Positions 51,406-59,310 of a DNA stretch of 64,000 nucleotides are shown here, piece by piece; within the stretch, counting starts at the first letter, position 1; each line of letters starts with the position of its first letter. This DNA comes from Deltaproteobacteria bacterium (GTDB taxonomy: Bacteria > UBA10199 > JACPAL01 > JACOUP01): the NCBI GenBank assembly GCA_016177765.1, contig JACOUP010000008.1:1151165-1215164 (forward strand). The letters are read 5' to 3'. The translations under genes were made by a program, and so were the position numbers. The notes under the pieces were generated by a model. It was not told where the DNA came from and ran no database searches. It saw only the letters and a program-made list of their open reading frames with translations.

Positions 51406-52250
51406 ACGACAAGGTGATCATCACCTGTGCGTTGACCGGTGTCCTGGCCAAAAAAGAACAATGCCCCGCAATTCCCTACTCCCCTGTTGAGATTGCCGAG
51501 GAGGCAAAGCGGGCTTATGAGGCGGGGGCGACGGTGGTGCATATTCATGCCCGGACCCCTGAAGGCGCCGCCTGTTGGGACCCCGATGTTTTTGGCGAAA
51601 TTAAGCGCGAGATTCGTGCCCGTTGCCCACTCCTCTTGAATTTTTCCAGCGGTGGGATCGGGTTGCCTATTGAAGAGAGGACCCGGCATATTGGGACCCA
51701 CCGTCCGGAGATAGCGGCCCTCAACATGGGTTCGATGAACTATGCCATTTACAGCCGGAAGACCAAAGAGTTTTACCACGATCATGTCTTTGCCAATCCG
51801 TTCAAGGACATCCGGTACTGTCTGGAGGAGATCAACAAGGCGGGGGCCTTGCCGGAACTGGAGTGTTTTGACTGTGGCCACGTGGGAAATGCCGAACCGT
51901 TCATCGATCTGGGCCTCTTGAAGAAGCCGGTCCATTTTTCACTCATCCTCGGGGTGTTGGGAGGGATCTCGACCCGTTCCGGGAATCTCGCCTGCATGGC
52001 AGCGAACCTGCCCGTTGGTTCTCACTGGGAGGTGATCGGGATCGGCCGGGACCAGTGGCGGCTGGTCCGTGAGGCGCTGGAATTGGGAGGAGAGGTTCGG
52101 GTCGGGCTGGAGGACAACCTCTATCTTCCGAATGGGGAAATGGCCGGCTCCAACGGGGAACTGGTGGCGGCTGCCGCATCTTTGGTTCGTGAGGCCGGGA
52201 AAGAGGTCGCTACCTTGACCGAGGCGAAGGAAATCCTTCATAATCAATAA
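51402..52250 (+). CDS. BKACE-family beta-keto acid cleavage enzyme (DUF849)
   Basis: The 282-residue protein has the BKACE features: ITCALTGVLAKKEQCPAIPYSP, the zinc-binding HIHARTPEG, LLLNFSSGGIG and VGLEDNLYLPNGEMAGSN. These enzymes react a beta-keto acid with acetyl-CoA to form acetoacetate and a new acyl-CoA, as in lysine fermentation (3-keto-5-aminohexanoate). The start overlaps the carboxyltransferase stop by 4 bp. The order dehydrogenase-carboxyltransferase-BKACE suggests one pathway, but the keto acid is not known. Confidence 0.92.
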   Translation: MNDKVIITCALTGVLAKKEQCPAIPYSPVEIAEEAKRAYEAGATVVHIHARTPEGAACWDPDVFGEIKREIRARCPLLLNFSSGGIGLPIEERTRHIGTHRPEIAALNMGSMNYAIYSRKTKEFYHDHVFANPFKDIRYCLEEINKAGALPELECFDCGHVGNAEPFIDLGLLKKPVHFSLILGVLGGISTRSGNLACMAANLPVGSHWEVIGIGRDQWRLVREALELGGEVRVGLEDNLYLPNGEMAGSNGELVAAAASLVREAGKEVATLTEAKEILHNQ

Positions 52251-52255
52251 ATTAT

Positions 52256-52300
52256 ACGCGTGCCTGGCACCAGACCCCCCCATTGGTGCCAGGCACGCGT
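52256..52300. repeat. Paired REP-like palindromes after the BKACE operon
   Basis: ACGCGTGCCTGGCACC and GGTGCCAGGCACGCGT are perfect 16-bp inverted arms around 13 bases. They can fold into a long hairpin at the operon's end. Confidence 0.85.
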
Positions 52301-52345
52301 GAAACTCATTGAGATCTAAATAGATTTTGAAATCGAATTTTCACG

Positions 52346-52371
52346 CAACCTTTTCCTCCCCCCAGCGATAC
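52346..52371 (+). promoter_or_regulatory. Surface-regulon promoter element, site 7
   Basis: CGCAACCTT, 12 bases, GCGATAC. It lies 34 bp before the start at 52406. Confidence 0.55.
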
Positions 52372-52405
52372 AGGGCGGGAATTCATTCATTGTTTAAGGA
52401 GGGTT

Positions 52406-54550
52406 ATGGGAGCTTTTACTTTCGGTTTCAGGGCCCTGAGCGGAGTCAATTCGGAAGAGACGGCCCGTTCTGTCGACCGGCCTCATACCGAGCGAACCCA
52501 GGCCACGATGGTCCAGGTGGAACCGGGTATCCACTTTTCAGGCGATTCCTTCGGGGTGGTCTGGTTATTTCCGATCCCCCTGGCTGTTCGGGAAACATGG
52601 CAACGGAAGCAATTCAGGTCCTATGGGACCGGTTTTGGAACGGCGCTTGAGGCCTTTTATCGGCCGAATCCGGAAGGGGCCGGGGTTGTCCTCGGTGCCG
52701 GAGGGACGGTCTATCCTTATTACTTTACCCGTGGCGATGAGGTTGTTGAAGGCAGGGAGCAGGAGGGGGTTACCCGGACCATCGAACGGTGGCGCGGGCA
52801 GGGGTACGGCTTTGTGGGTTTCCATATTGGGGAGGCCGACCTTTTGGCCACCGGTGGGTATGCGGTTGAGAATACTTATAGTCATCTCCCGGCCCCGGAT
52901 CATGTTATTGTCGGTTTTGCCGTCAGGGTTCTTCCTGGTGGTAAGGCGCCGGAACCGGCACCACCATCACCAGCATCCCCACCACCAGTAGCAGCGGCCC
53001 CTAAACCGGTAGCGACCCTTGGGCTCTCCGCGACAGAGCTCGATTTTGGGGAGGTTGTTGTCAAAGAAAGATCGAGTCAAACATTGACTATTACGAATAA
53101 CGGCACCGCCCCTCTTGAGATCAAAGAGATGAAGATTCAGGGGGATTATTTGGCATTCGGCTTTTCCCCCGCACCGGAGAGGGTGCCCGCCGGTGGTTCC
53201 GCAACGATTGAAATTACCGCAAACCCCACACTGGAAGGGGAGACCACAGGGCAACTGGTTTTTGAAACGAATGATGATTCCCATAAAACAGTTTCGGTGG
53301 ACCTAAAGGTGACAGGGGTGGCCCCACCAGCGCTGCCAGTTCTGGTACTGGGGACTGCTGAAATCGATTTTGGCGTGATCTCTCTTGGCAAAAAATCGAG
53401 GCCCCGGGAATTCGTCATCAACAATAATGGGAAAGCCCCTTTGCTTCTGACAGAGATTAAAACGGACAATCCTGTTTTTCAGGTCACGGTTAACAACTTG
53501 ACCATTGCGGCCGGGAGCTCCGGCGAGATCGAGGTGACCGCCTCCCCCACCGGAGAGGGGGAGATTAACGGTCAACTCCTCTTTGAGAGCAATGATCCCA
53601 ACAACAAATCTGTCGCCAAAGGGCTCAAGGTGCAAGGGAACGCCTCGGTTGCCTCAATGGAATTGTCTCATGAGGTACTGGATTTCGGTGGGGTGACAAT
53701 CGGAAAACAGGGGAGGCTGGTGCTGACCATCCACAACTATGGAACAAAGGCCTTGGGGGTCAGCGGTATCAAGGTTACCGGAGACCCCTCCTTTACGGTG
53801 GCCACAACCGAACTGACGATCGCCCCAGAGACTTCGGGGACGGTAGAGGTAGTTGTCTCACCGAAGATGGCAGGTGCTATTCAAGCCCAACTAGAACTTC
53901 AGAGCACCGATCCGAACAAGCCGAGTTTGTCAATTCCCCTGAAGGTGGAGGGGAAGGTTCGGGCGGTGGCCATTGCCGATTTCTTCGACCTTGTGGAGGG
54001 CCTGAAGGATCCGAATATCCGCGTTGATCGGGCCGGGGGAAAGGTCCTGATCGTCTCCGACGTGAAGTTTGCGACCGGCAAGGCGACCGCCCCCGATGCA
54101 CGGCGCGAGGCGACAAACTCCCGGCTCTTTAGCCAGGCGATGGACTACATTATTCGCTCCATCAAGGGGATTGAAAAGGTCCTGCCCTCGGGGCACAAGC
54201 TTCGTGTTCGTGTCGTGGGGCATACAGACAGCGTTGGCAGTGAAGCCAGCAACCAGACCCTCTCGGGAGGGAGGGCGACGATGGTAGCCGGCAAGCTCCA
54301 TGAAGAGATCGCCAAGGATGGCTCTGCGATCGGTTCCTTTGAGACCTGTTCCACGGCCGATCCCTTCTTCTGTGCCGAAGGGAAAGGGGAGTCCCAACCG
54401 GTTGCCAACAACAACTCGGAGGGAGGGCGGGCGAAAAACCGTCGGACCGAGGTCTTCCTTGAAGTGATCCTCCCAACCTCTGCGGCTCCCGCTCCTTCAG
54501 AACCGGCGCCGGCACCGGTCCCTAATCCATCAGGGACTCCTGATTTGTAG
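52406..54550 (+). CDS. Barrel-like N-terminus, three ASH domains and C-terminal OmpA domain
   Basis: The 714-residue product starts behind AAGGAGG with no Sec signal. Residues 1-180 are amphipathic beta, ending AFAVRVLPGG-like before a Pro/Ala linker. Three ASH/choice-of-anchor D-type Ig domains follow, roughly at residues 203-305, 310-412 and 413-518 (each opening with a LDFGEVVV- or IDFGVISLG-like motif and TITNNGTAPL). The end, at residues 538-688, is an OmpA peptidoglycan-binding domain with VRVVGHTDSVGSEASNQTLSG and KNRRTEV. The layout suggests an envelope scaffold from outer membrane to cell wall. The absence of a visible signal peptide is odd. Confidence 0.8.
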   Translation: MGAFTFGFRALSGVNSEETARSVDRPHTERTQATMVQVEPGIHFSGDSFGVVWLFPIPLAVRETWQRKQFRSYGTGFGTALEAFYRPNPEGAGVVLGAGGTVYPYYFTRGDEVVEGREQEGVTRTIERWRGQGYGFVGFHIGEADLLATGGYAVENTYSHLPAPDHVIVGFAVRVLPGGKAPEPAPPSPASPPPVAAAPKPVATLGLSATELDFGEVVVKERSSQTLTITNNGTAPLEIKEMKIQGDYLAFGFSPAPERVPAGGSATIEITANPTLEGETTGQLVFETNDDSHKTVSVDLKVTGVAPPALPVLVLGTAEIDFGVISLGKKSRPREFVINNNGKAPLLLTEIKTDNPVFQVTVNNLTIAAGSSGEIEVTASPTGEGEINGQLLFESNDPNNKSVAKGLKVQGNASVASMELSHEVLDFGGVTIGKQGRLVLTIHNYGTKALGVSGIKVTGDPSFTVATTELTIAPETSGTVEVVVSPKMAGAIQAQLELQSTDPNKPSLSIPLKVEGKVRAVAIADFFDLVEGLKDPNIRVDRAGGKVLIVSDVKFATGKATAPDARREATNSRLFSQAMDYIIRSIKGIEKVLPSGHKLRVRVVGHTDSVGSEASNQTLSGGRATMVAGKLHEEIAKDGSAIGSFETCSTADPFFCAEGKGESQPVANNNSEGGRAKNRRTEVFLEVILPTSAAPAPSEPAPAPVPNPSGTPDL

Positions 54551-54552
54551 GG

Positions 54553-55557
54553 TTATTTTAAAAGGGCGATAACGGCGGCAACACAGAGGACGAGGGCGAC
54601 CCCCCCGATCACAATCCAGAAAATTTCTGCCGGCCCGAGGAGACCAGCCGGTTTTTCAACCGGTAATTCCGAAAATTGCCCCTCTTCCGGCTCCTGAACC
54701 GCCGGTTGAGCAGGTTTGAGTCTTGGTTCGGGAGGAGCTGGTTTTGGTTTAGGGGCCGATTTGACTTCTTCCTCGGTAATAATCGGCGCCAGGACTTGGG
54801 CATTGATATCTTGCGGGTTGTGATAACGGACCGGGATCGTTCCCAGGAGGAGGGAATCGCCGTCCCGGAGGGCGATTCGCCCAAGCTGTTTGGTCTTGAC
54901 CTTGGTATTATTGACGAAGGTCCCGTTTTTACTGTCCAGATCCTCAAGGGTGACGGTGTCCCATTTTTTGGTGACCTTGGCATGACGCCGGGAGATCACC
55001 TCTTCATCCAGCATCCACTCGCAGGCGGGATCACGGCCGATCACCACCGTCTGTGTTTTCCCTTCGAGAACCAGTTTTTTTCCGGCATACTTCCCCTTGA
55101 GGACTTCCAGCGAAGGGGCCGTTTCTTTATCAATCGCCTTGAGGATCTTCTTGATCATCTTCACCTCAAGGACATCGGACTCGGTGACCTCATAGGGTGA
55201 TCCACCCAAGGGTGATTCACCCGAGGGATCGGCGATCTTTTGTTTGTCGCCGGTGACAAACTGCATTTCAAATTCCTCAATCCTGATCTTGTCCCCCGGC
55301 CGGAGGATGGTTTTCTCCCCGTGGTTCATCTGCCGGTTGTTAAGAAAGGTCCCGTTGGCACTCTTGAGGTCAAGGAGGAAGAGGTCTTCTTTTTCAACGA
55401 GGATCTTGGCGTGACAGCGGGAGGCGGCACGGCTCTCCAGCACCACAAAGTTGGCCGCATCGCGGCCGATCCCGATCTCTTTCTGGTCCAGTTCGTAGAC
55501 GAGCGGGGTCGGGTTTTTCTTGCTGGTGAGAATCAGGAGAGGCCTAGAGCCCACCAC
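54553..55557 (-). CDS. Tail-anchored protein with two FHA domains
   Basis: The 334-residue product has FHA domain one (IGIGRDAANFVVLESRAASRCHAKI to LDLKSANGTFLNN, residues 25-95) and FHA domain two (VVIGRDPACEWMLDEEVISRRHAKV to LEDLDSKNGTFVNN, residues 170-245). A Pro-rich linker and a C-terminal membrane helix (FWIVIGGVALVLCVAAVIALL) follow. FHA domains bind phosphothreonine; the GR, SRxHA and N-G residues are intact in both. The GTG start is inside the upstream TPR gene (14-bp overlap). A palindrome pair encodes GESPLGGSP between the domains. It may serve the T3SS or a separate envelope process. Confidence 0.87.
   Translation of the reverse strand: MVGSRPLLILTSKKNPTPLVYELDQKEIGIGRDAANFVVLESRAASRCHAKILVEKEDLFLLDLKSANGTFLNNRQMNHGEKTILRPGDKIRIEEFEMQFVTGDKQKIADPSGESPLGGSPYEVTESDVLEVKMIKKILKAIDKETAPSLEVLKGKYAGKKLVLEGKTQTVVIGRDPACEWMLDEEVISRRHAKVTKKWDTVTLEDLDSKNGTFVNNTKVKTKQLGRIALRDGDSLLLGTIPVRYHNPQDINAQVLAPIITEEEVKSAPKPKPAPPEPRLKPAQPAVQEPEEGQFSELPVEKPAGLLGPAEIFWIVIGGVALVLCVAAVIALLK
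55195..55222. repeat. Two intragenic palindromes in the FHA gene
   Basis: GGGTGATCCACCC and GGGTGATTCACCC with centres 15 bp apart, the same arrangement as in the PP2C gene. Confidence 0.75.
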
Positions 55558-56806
55558 ACCCTCCGTTCGCCTTGATTACCTTTTTCGCAATCTCCAGCTC
55601 CTTGGGGAATTCCTCCGGCCGGTCTTTGGTAAAGAGGCAAAGGTAGCGGTTGGCCTCCCGTCCGTCCCCCGCCTCATGGAAGAGTATCCCGAGGTTGTAA
55701 AGGCTCCGGGCATGATGCGCGTCCACCGCCAGGGCCGCCCGGAAATTGGCGGCGGCAGACTGTTTGTCCCCCAGGGCCAGATCGGTCATGGCCAGGTTGA
55801 AATGGGCCTCGATAAAGTCGGGATTGATCTCGCGTGCCCGGAGGTAAGCCTGCCTCGCCTCCGGATAATTCTGCCTGAGGGTGTAGGTGTACCCCAGGTC
55901 AAACCATCCCTTCTCGTTTCTTGGATTCTCTCCGGTGATCTTCAGGAAAATTTGGAGTGCCTGGTCTAAAGACCCCTCCTGCAGGAGGGCCTCTCCATAC
56001 TTGAGCCTGTTTTCTTCACTGCTGGCGGCAGTAGTGACTCCGACATTTTTTGCTTGTCCTCCGAGGGCCGTGGCCTTGGCGAAGGCGGCCTGAGCCCGCT
56101 CCGCATCCCCTTTTTCCATGTAGAGGGAGCCGAGTTTGTTCCACGGTTCCGGGTCATCCGGTTTGGTCTCAATCGCCAGCCGGTACCGGATGATCGCCTT
56201 CTCCCATTCGCCCTGTTCCCGATAGACATCCCCCAGATCGCTATGGGCATGGTACAGACGTGGTTCGATATCGGTCGCCTTTTTGAAGGAGGCGATCGCC
56301 TTTTTGCGAAAGCCGTCCGGATTCCTCCCCTGATGGACATACTCCCGGTAACAAAGCCCCAGATTGTAATGGGCGTCGGCATATTTTTTGTCTTTTTGGA
56401 TCGCCTTGGAGATGGAGGAGATCGCCTCCGGGATATTTCCCATCGCCAAATAAACGGCCCCCAAGTGATTGTGGGGACTGGCCCACTTTGAGTCAGCCTT
56501 GGCCGCCTTCCTCAGGCTCTCCAAGGCGTTCGGGTAATCCCCTTTGTATTTATAGACCAACCCCAGATTGTTCCAGGCCTCGGCAAATTTTGGGTCCATC
56601 TCGGAGGCTGTCTTGAATTCCCATTCGGCCTTGTCCAGGTCATTGACGGCCAAGTATTTGACCCCCTGGTTATTGTGGGACATCGCCAGGTCCGAGGGGA
56701 TATGCTTCTTTTTTCTGGCGGCAAAACTTGTCGAAGAGAAAAGGAGAACCAGGACAATGAGGGGAATCAGGAAACAGGAGGTCTGTCGCATCGTTTTTTG
56801 TCTCAT
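55544..56806 (-). CDS. Exported TPR-repeat protein
   Basis: The 420-residue product has a signal peptide (FLIPLIVLVLLFSSTSFA) and then about nine TPR units of the form AEAWNNLGLVYKYKGDYPNAL, spanning nearly the whole mature chain. It should be a periplasmic scaffold. It overlaps both neighbours (4 and 14 bp), so the FlgO-like, TPR and FHA genes form one translationally coupled unit. The sequence resembles pilus or secretion assembly TPR proteins, but no specific family is claimed. Confidence 0.85.
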   Translation of the reverse strand: MRQKTMRQTSCFLIPLIVLVLLFSSTSFAARKKKHIPSDLAMSHNNQGVKYLAVNDLDKAEWEFKTASEMDPKFAEAWNNLGLVYKYKGDYPNALESLRKAAKADSKWASPHNHLGAVYLAMGNIPEAISSISKAIQKDKKYADAHYNLGLCYREYVHQGRNPDGFRKKAIASFKKATDIEPRLYHAHSDLGDVYREQGEWEKAIIRYRLAIETKPDDPEPWNKLGSLYMEKGDAERAQAAFAKATALGGQAKNVGVTTAASSEENRLKYGEALLQEGSLDQALQIFLKITGENPRNEKGWFDLGYTYTLRQNYPEARQAYLRAREINPDFIEAHFNLAMTDLALGDKQSAAANFRAALAVDAHHARSLYNLGILFHEAGDGREANRYLCLFTKDRPEEFPKELEIAKKVIKANGGCGGL

Positions 56807-57834
56807 GAGGCGCAGGGGTCCAGTTCATGAAGTTCGCTTGAAGAAGGAAGCCGCTGTAACGAGAAAAGATCTCCTGGGAGGAGGGAGAGTGCCTTTTTAA
56901 ATTCTGAGGCGGCCCCTTTCTTGCTTTGGTTGAGAAGGGTGGCCCCCGCCGTTTGATGGATATCCGCCTCCAGGTAGTTTTTGGCGATAACCCCCATCCG
57001 TTCGGTGATGTAGGGGTGGAGGAGGGCCGCCTTGGTCATGTCCCGGGCCGCCTCTTCCACGAAGGGGCGGGCAAAATCGTTCCCGATCACCTTTCTTAAG
57101 GTGGCCTTCATCAGAAGAGATTCGGCATGCCCGAGGTAGGCCTGGACGTAGTTGTAATCCCGGCTGATGGCGTCTCCAAAGAGTTTGATGGCAGGGTCGA
57201 TTTCATCAGCCCGGCCTGATTCCATCGAAAGACGGCCGAGGATGTAGCTTTTAAACGCCTCCAGGGAACGGGTCTGGTGTTTGTACGGGAGCCTCCTTTT
57301 TCTATCTGCCTTCAACCCCTTTATATCGGCGGAGGCCCGGTCGGCGATCTCCAAAAAGAGTTCGAAGATCTTTTCCGATTGGGGAAATTCGACCGTCCAG
57401 TTGGCGCGTCCCAGTTCTTTCTCCTCCTGGACATCCACGAAACGGGCGTAAACCTTCAGGGTTGATTCTTCACGGGTGAAAAAACCGTAGACGACAGAGG
57501 CGGCACCGACCATTTTGCCGATATCGGCCGCTTCTTTCGTTTCCGTGGCCTGGTACCGTTTCTTGAGGGAGCTCTTGACGACCGTCAGATTTTTGTTCAG
57601 GGAGAAATAGTCAGAAAGGAGGAGACGGAAGGCTTCAGAGAGCCATTCTTCCGATTTTTGCCGGCTCTGATTCCCGAACGAAAGAACCATTATTTTTTTG
57701 TCTTTGGTTTCCATCCCCTCGCCACGATTTCTCTGAAAAACCAATTCCCAGTTCGGGCAGGAACCAGCTCGAAGGGGGAAGAGCGGCCAGAGTGAGAGGA
57801 GAGCCGTTAGCAGGAATAGTTTGAAAGGGGTCAT
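56803..57834 (-). CDS. Exported FlgO/TolB-N-like protein with helical repeats
   Basis: The 343-residue product has a signal peptide ending near PLRAGSC. Residues 45-155 (KIMVLSFGNQSRQKSEEWLSEA to VYGFFTREESTLKVYARFVD) resemble the FlgO/CsgG/TolB-N fold that appears in envelope and secretion proteins. The C-terminal 180 residues are helical and TPR-like. It heads a minus-strand unit with the TPR and FHA genes. A TATAAT-like -10 box is visible upstream without a clear -35. Its exact role is unknown. Confidence 0.72.
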   Translation of the reverse strand: MTPFKLFLLTALLSLWPLFPLRAGSCPNWELVFQRNRGEGMETKDKKIMVLSFGNQSRQKSEEWLSEAFRLLLSDYFSLNKNLTVVKSSLKKRYQATETKEAADIGKMVGAASVVYGFFTREESTLKVYARFVDVQEEKELGRANWTVEFPQSEKIFELFLEIADRASADIKGLKADRKRRLPYKHQTRSLEAFKSYILGRLSMESGRADEIDPAIKLFGDAISRDYNYVQAYLGHAESLLMKATLRKVIGNDFARPFVEEAARDMTKAALLHPYITERMGVIAKNYLEADIHQTAGATLLNQSKKGAASEFKKALSLLPGDLFSLQRLPSSSELHELDPCAS

Positions 57835-57874
57835 CCCCTTCCTATAACTGATTATAAAAACGGATTCTAGTGGT

Positions 57875-58651
57875 TTATTCTAACTCCCTTATGTTCGGGA
57901 AGAACAGGTATTGGGAATCTTTATGAAACCCGTCAGGGGCCAGGGGGAAATAGTCAATGCGGACAAGGACCTTCTTTCCGTTCGAAAAAATACCGGCCAC
58001 CACGGGGCAATAGATAAAGGGGCCTTCAAATGGTTCAGGAACCTTATCTTCAACAATGATTGGCATGGGACGAAGCTCCTTCAGGGAGGCCTTTTTTGGA
58101 TTTTTGAGGACGAGCTTCTCTTTCTCGAGGTCAACAAAAAGCATCGAACCTCCCGGGAGTGGGCAATGGCCTGCCGATTCACAATAGGCTCCCCATTCAG
58201 GAGAGGAAATCCGGTATTTCTTCAGCAGGCCTTTGACCTCTTCCAGGGGAAGGGGCGATCCTCCCTGATTTCCCTCCCGGCAGGCCTTGTCGGCGTCAAA
58301 AATTTTTATTTTTTCCCTGTCTTTCGACCCTCCCTCTTTTCGGATCACAAAGGTCAGGCTGGAGGCGCATTCACCGACCGGTGATTCCAGGATCAGGGCG
58401 TAATATTTGCCGTCCGGGGACCAGCCGAGGAAACCGCCGGACGGCTTGGATGACAGACCCTTGGGCGAATCGCCCTCGGGTGGCACACCCTTGGGTGGCA
58501 CACCCTTCCAAAGACGCGGCGTTCCTAAAAAGGTTTCTTTTATATGGGAACAGGGGTTGGTGGGGATGGCTGGCGATTTCGCCGCGAGGGGCGGCCTGGG
58601 AAGAAGGAGACTGACGATGATTATTGGGGGAATGAGGAAAGAACGGCCCAG
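57875..58651 (-). CDS. Exported protein of unknown function, start uncertain
   Basis: The protein has a hydrophobic stretch IIIVSLLLPRPPLAAKS resembling a signal peptide, but no ATG, GTG or TTG lies in the right place, so a CTG (about 58651) or ATT/ATC start is possible. The nearest in-frame ATG (58759) would lie deep in lysE and gives an unlikely basic, His/Pro-rich start. The mature part has WSPDGKYYALILE (one propeller-like strand pair) and cysteines at CASS, CREG, CESAGHC and CPVV. Three palindrome units encode KGVPPKGVPPEGDSPKG just after the signal region. No family was recognised. The reading frame is otherwise intact. Confidence 0.6.
   Translation of the reverse strand: MGRSFLIPPIIIVSLLLPRPPLAAKSPAIPTNPCSHIKETFLGTPRLWKGVPPKGVPPEGDSPKGLSSKPSGGFLGWSPDGKYYALILESPVGECASSLTFVIRKEGGSKDREKIKIFDADKACREGNQGGSPLPLEEVKGLLKKYRISSPEWGAYCESAGHCPLPGGSMLFVDLEKEKLVLKNPKKASLKELRPMPIIVEDKVPEPFEGPFIYCPVVAGIFSNGKKVLVRIDYFPLAPDGFHKDSQYLFFPNIRELE
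58457..58508. repeat. Three tandem palindrome units in the gene at 57875
   Basis: GGGCGAATCGCCC, GGGTGGCACACCC and GGGTGGCACACCC at 15-bp period. They are compensated variants, because both arms changed while pairing was kept. Confidence 0.75.
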
Positions 58652-59244
58652 CTGCCCAGGGCGATCAGAACGAGGGCGAGTCCTTGCATGACGTGACGGA
58701 TCCGCAAAGGGGAGATGTTCTTTTTGATCGGATGGGAGAGGGTGACCAGGATGAGCCACCAGGAAAGACTACCACAAAAGATGCCGGATGTGATCTCAAA
58801 AAAGAAGATTTTGCGGGGATCGACCGGGATCAGGTTGGAACCGGTGAAGAGGGCGGCAAAGGCAAACATCGTCATCGGGTTTGTCAGGGTGAGGAGAAAC
58901 GTGGAAAAGGCATCCCATGTATAATGGTGGAGGTATCGGGGGGTCAGAACCTCATCCGCCTTCAGGAGAGGGGGTTTGTTGAAGAAAAACTTGAGGCCGA
59001 GGACCACGACAATCAGTCCCCCAACCGGCTGGATCCAGACGTAATATTTTTCCAGCCAGGAGATCAGGGCGACGAGTCCCATGGAGGCGAAGAGGGCGAA
59101 GAGGGCATCCGCGGCGGCGGCCCCAATACCGCTCGCAAAACCGGCAAGATAACCAAGGCCAAGACTCCTCTGGAGGATCAGCAGGGCAATCGGCCCGATC
59201 GGGATGGCGACGATAAAGCCCAGGAGAAGCGATTTGAAAAACAT
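58621..59244 (-). CDS. LysE-family transporter
   Basis: This is a six-span inner-membrane protein with the LysE/RhtB pattern: LLGFIVAIPIGPIALLILQRSL at the N-terminus, GFASGIGAAAADALFALFASMG, then TLTNPMTMFAFAALF in the second half. Such proteins export amino acids or small metabolites. I chose the ATG at 59244, with an AAGGA site, over a TTG six codons upstream. It overlaps the next minus-strand gene's signal region. It is divergent from the sctD candidate. Confidence 0.9.
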   Translation of the reverse strand: MFFKSLLLGFIVAIPIGPIALLILQRSLGLGYLAGFASGIGAAAADALFALFASMGLVALISWLEKYYVWIQPVGGLIVVVLGLKFFFNKPPLLKADEVLTPRYLHHYTWDAFSTFLLTLTNPMTMFAFAALFTGSNLIPVDPRKIFFFEITSGIFCGSLSWWLILVTLSHPIKKNISPLRIRHVMQGLALVLIALGSWAVLSSFPQ

Positions 59245-59310
59245 GAGGATCCTTTTTGCCAACTTTGTTTTATTTTTGCAAGGTCATTGATTTTATGTTA
59301 GAAAACGGAG

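Noticed and set aside
59264-59290. Regulon promoter before the sctD candidate, from CAACTTT near 59261
   Set aside because: No CCGATAA-like box occurs 12 bases downstream; only the first half matches.
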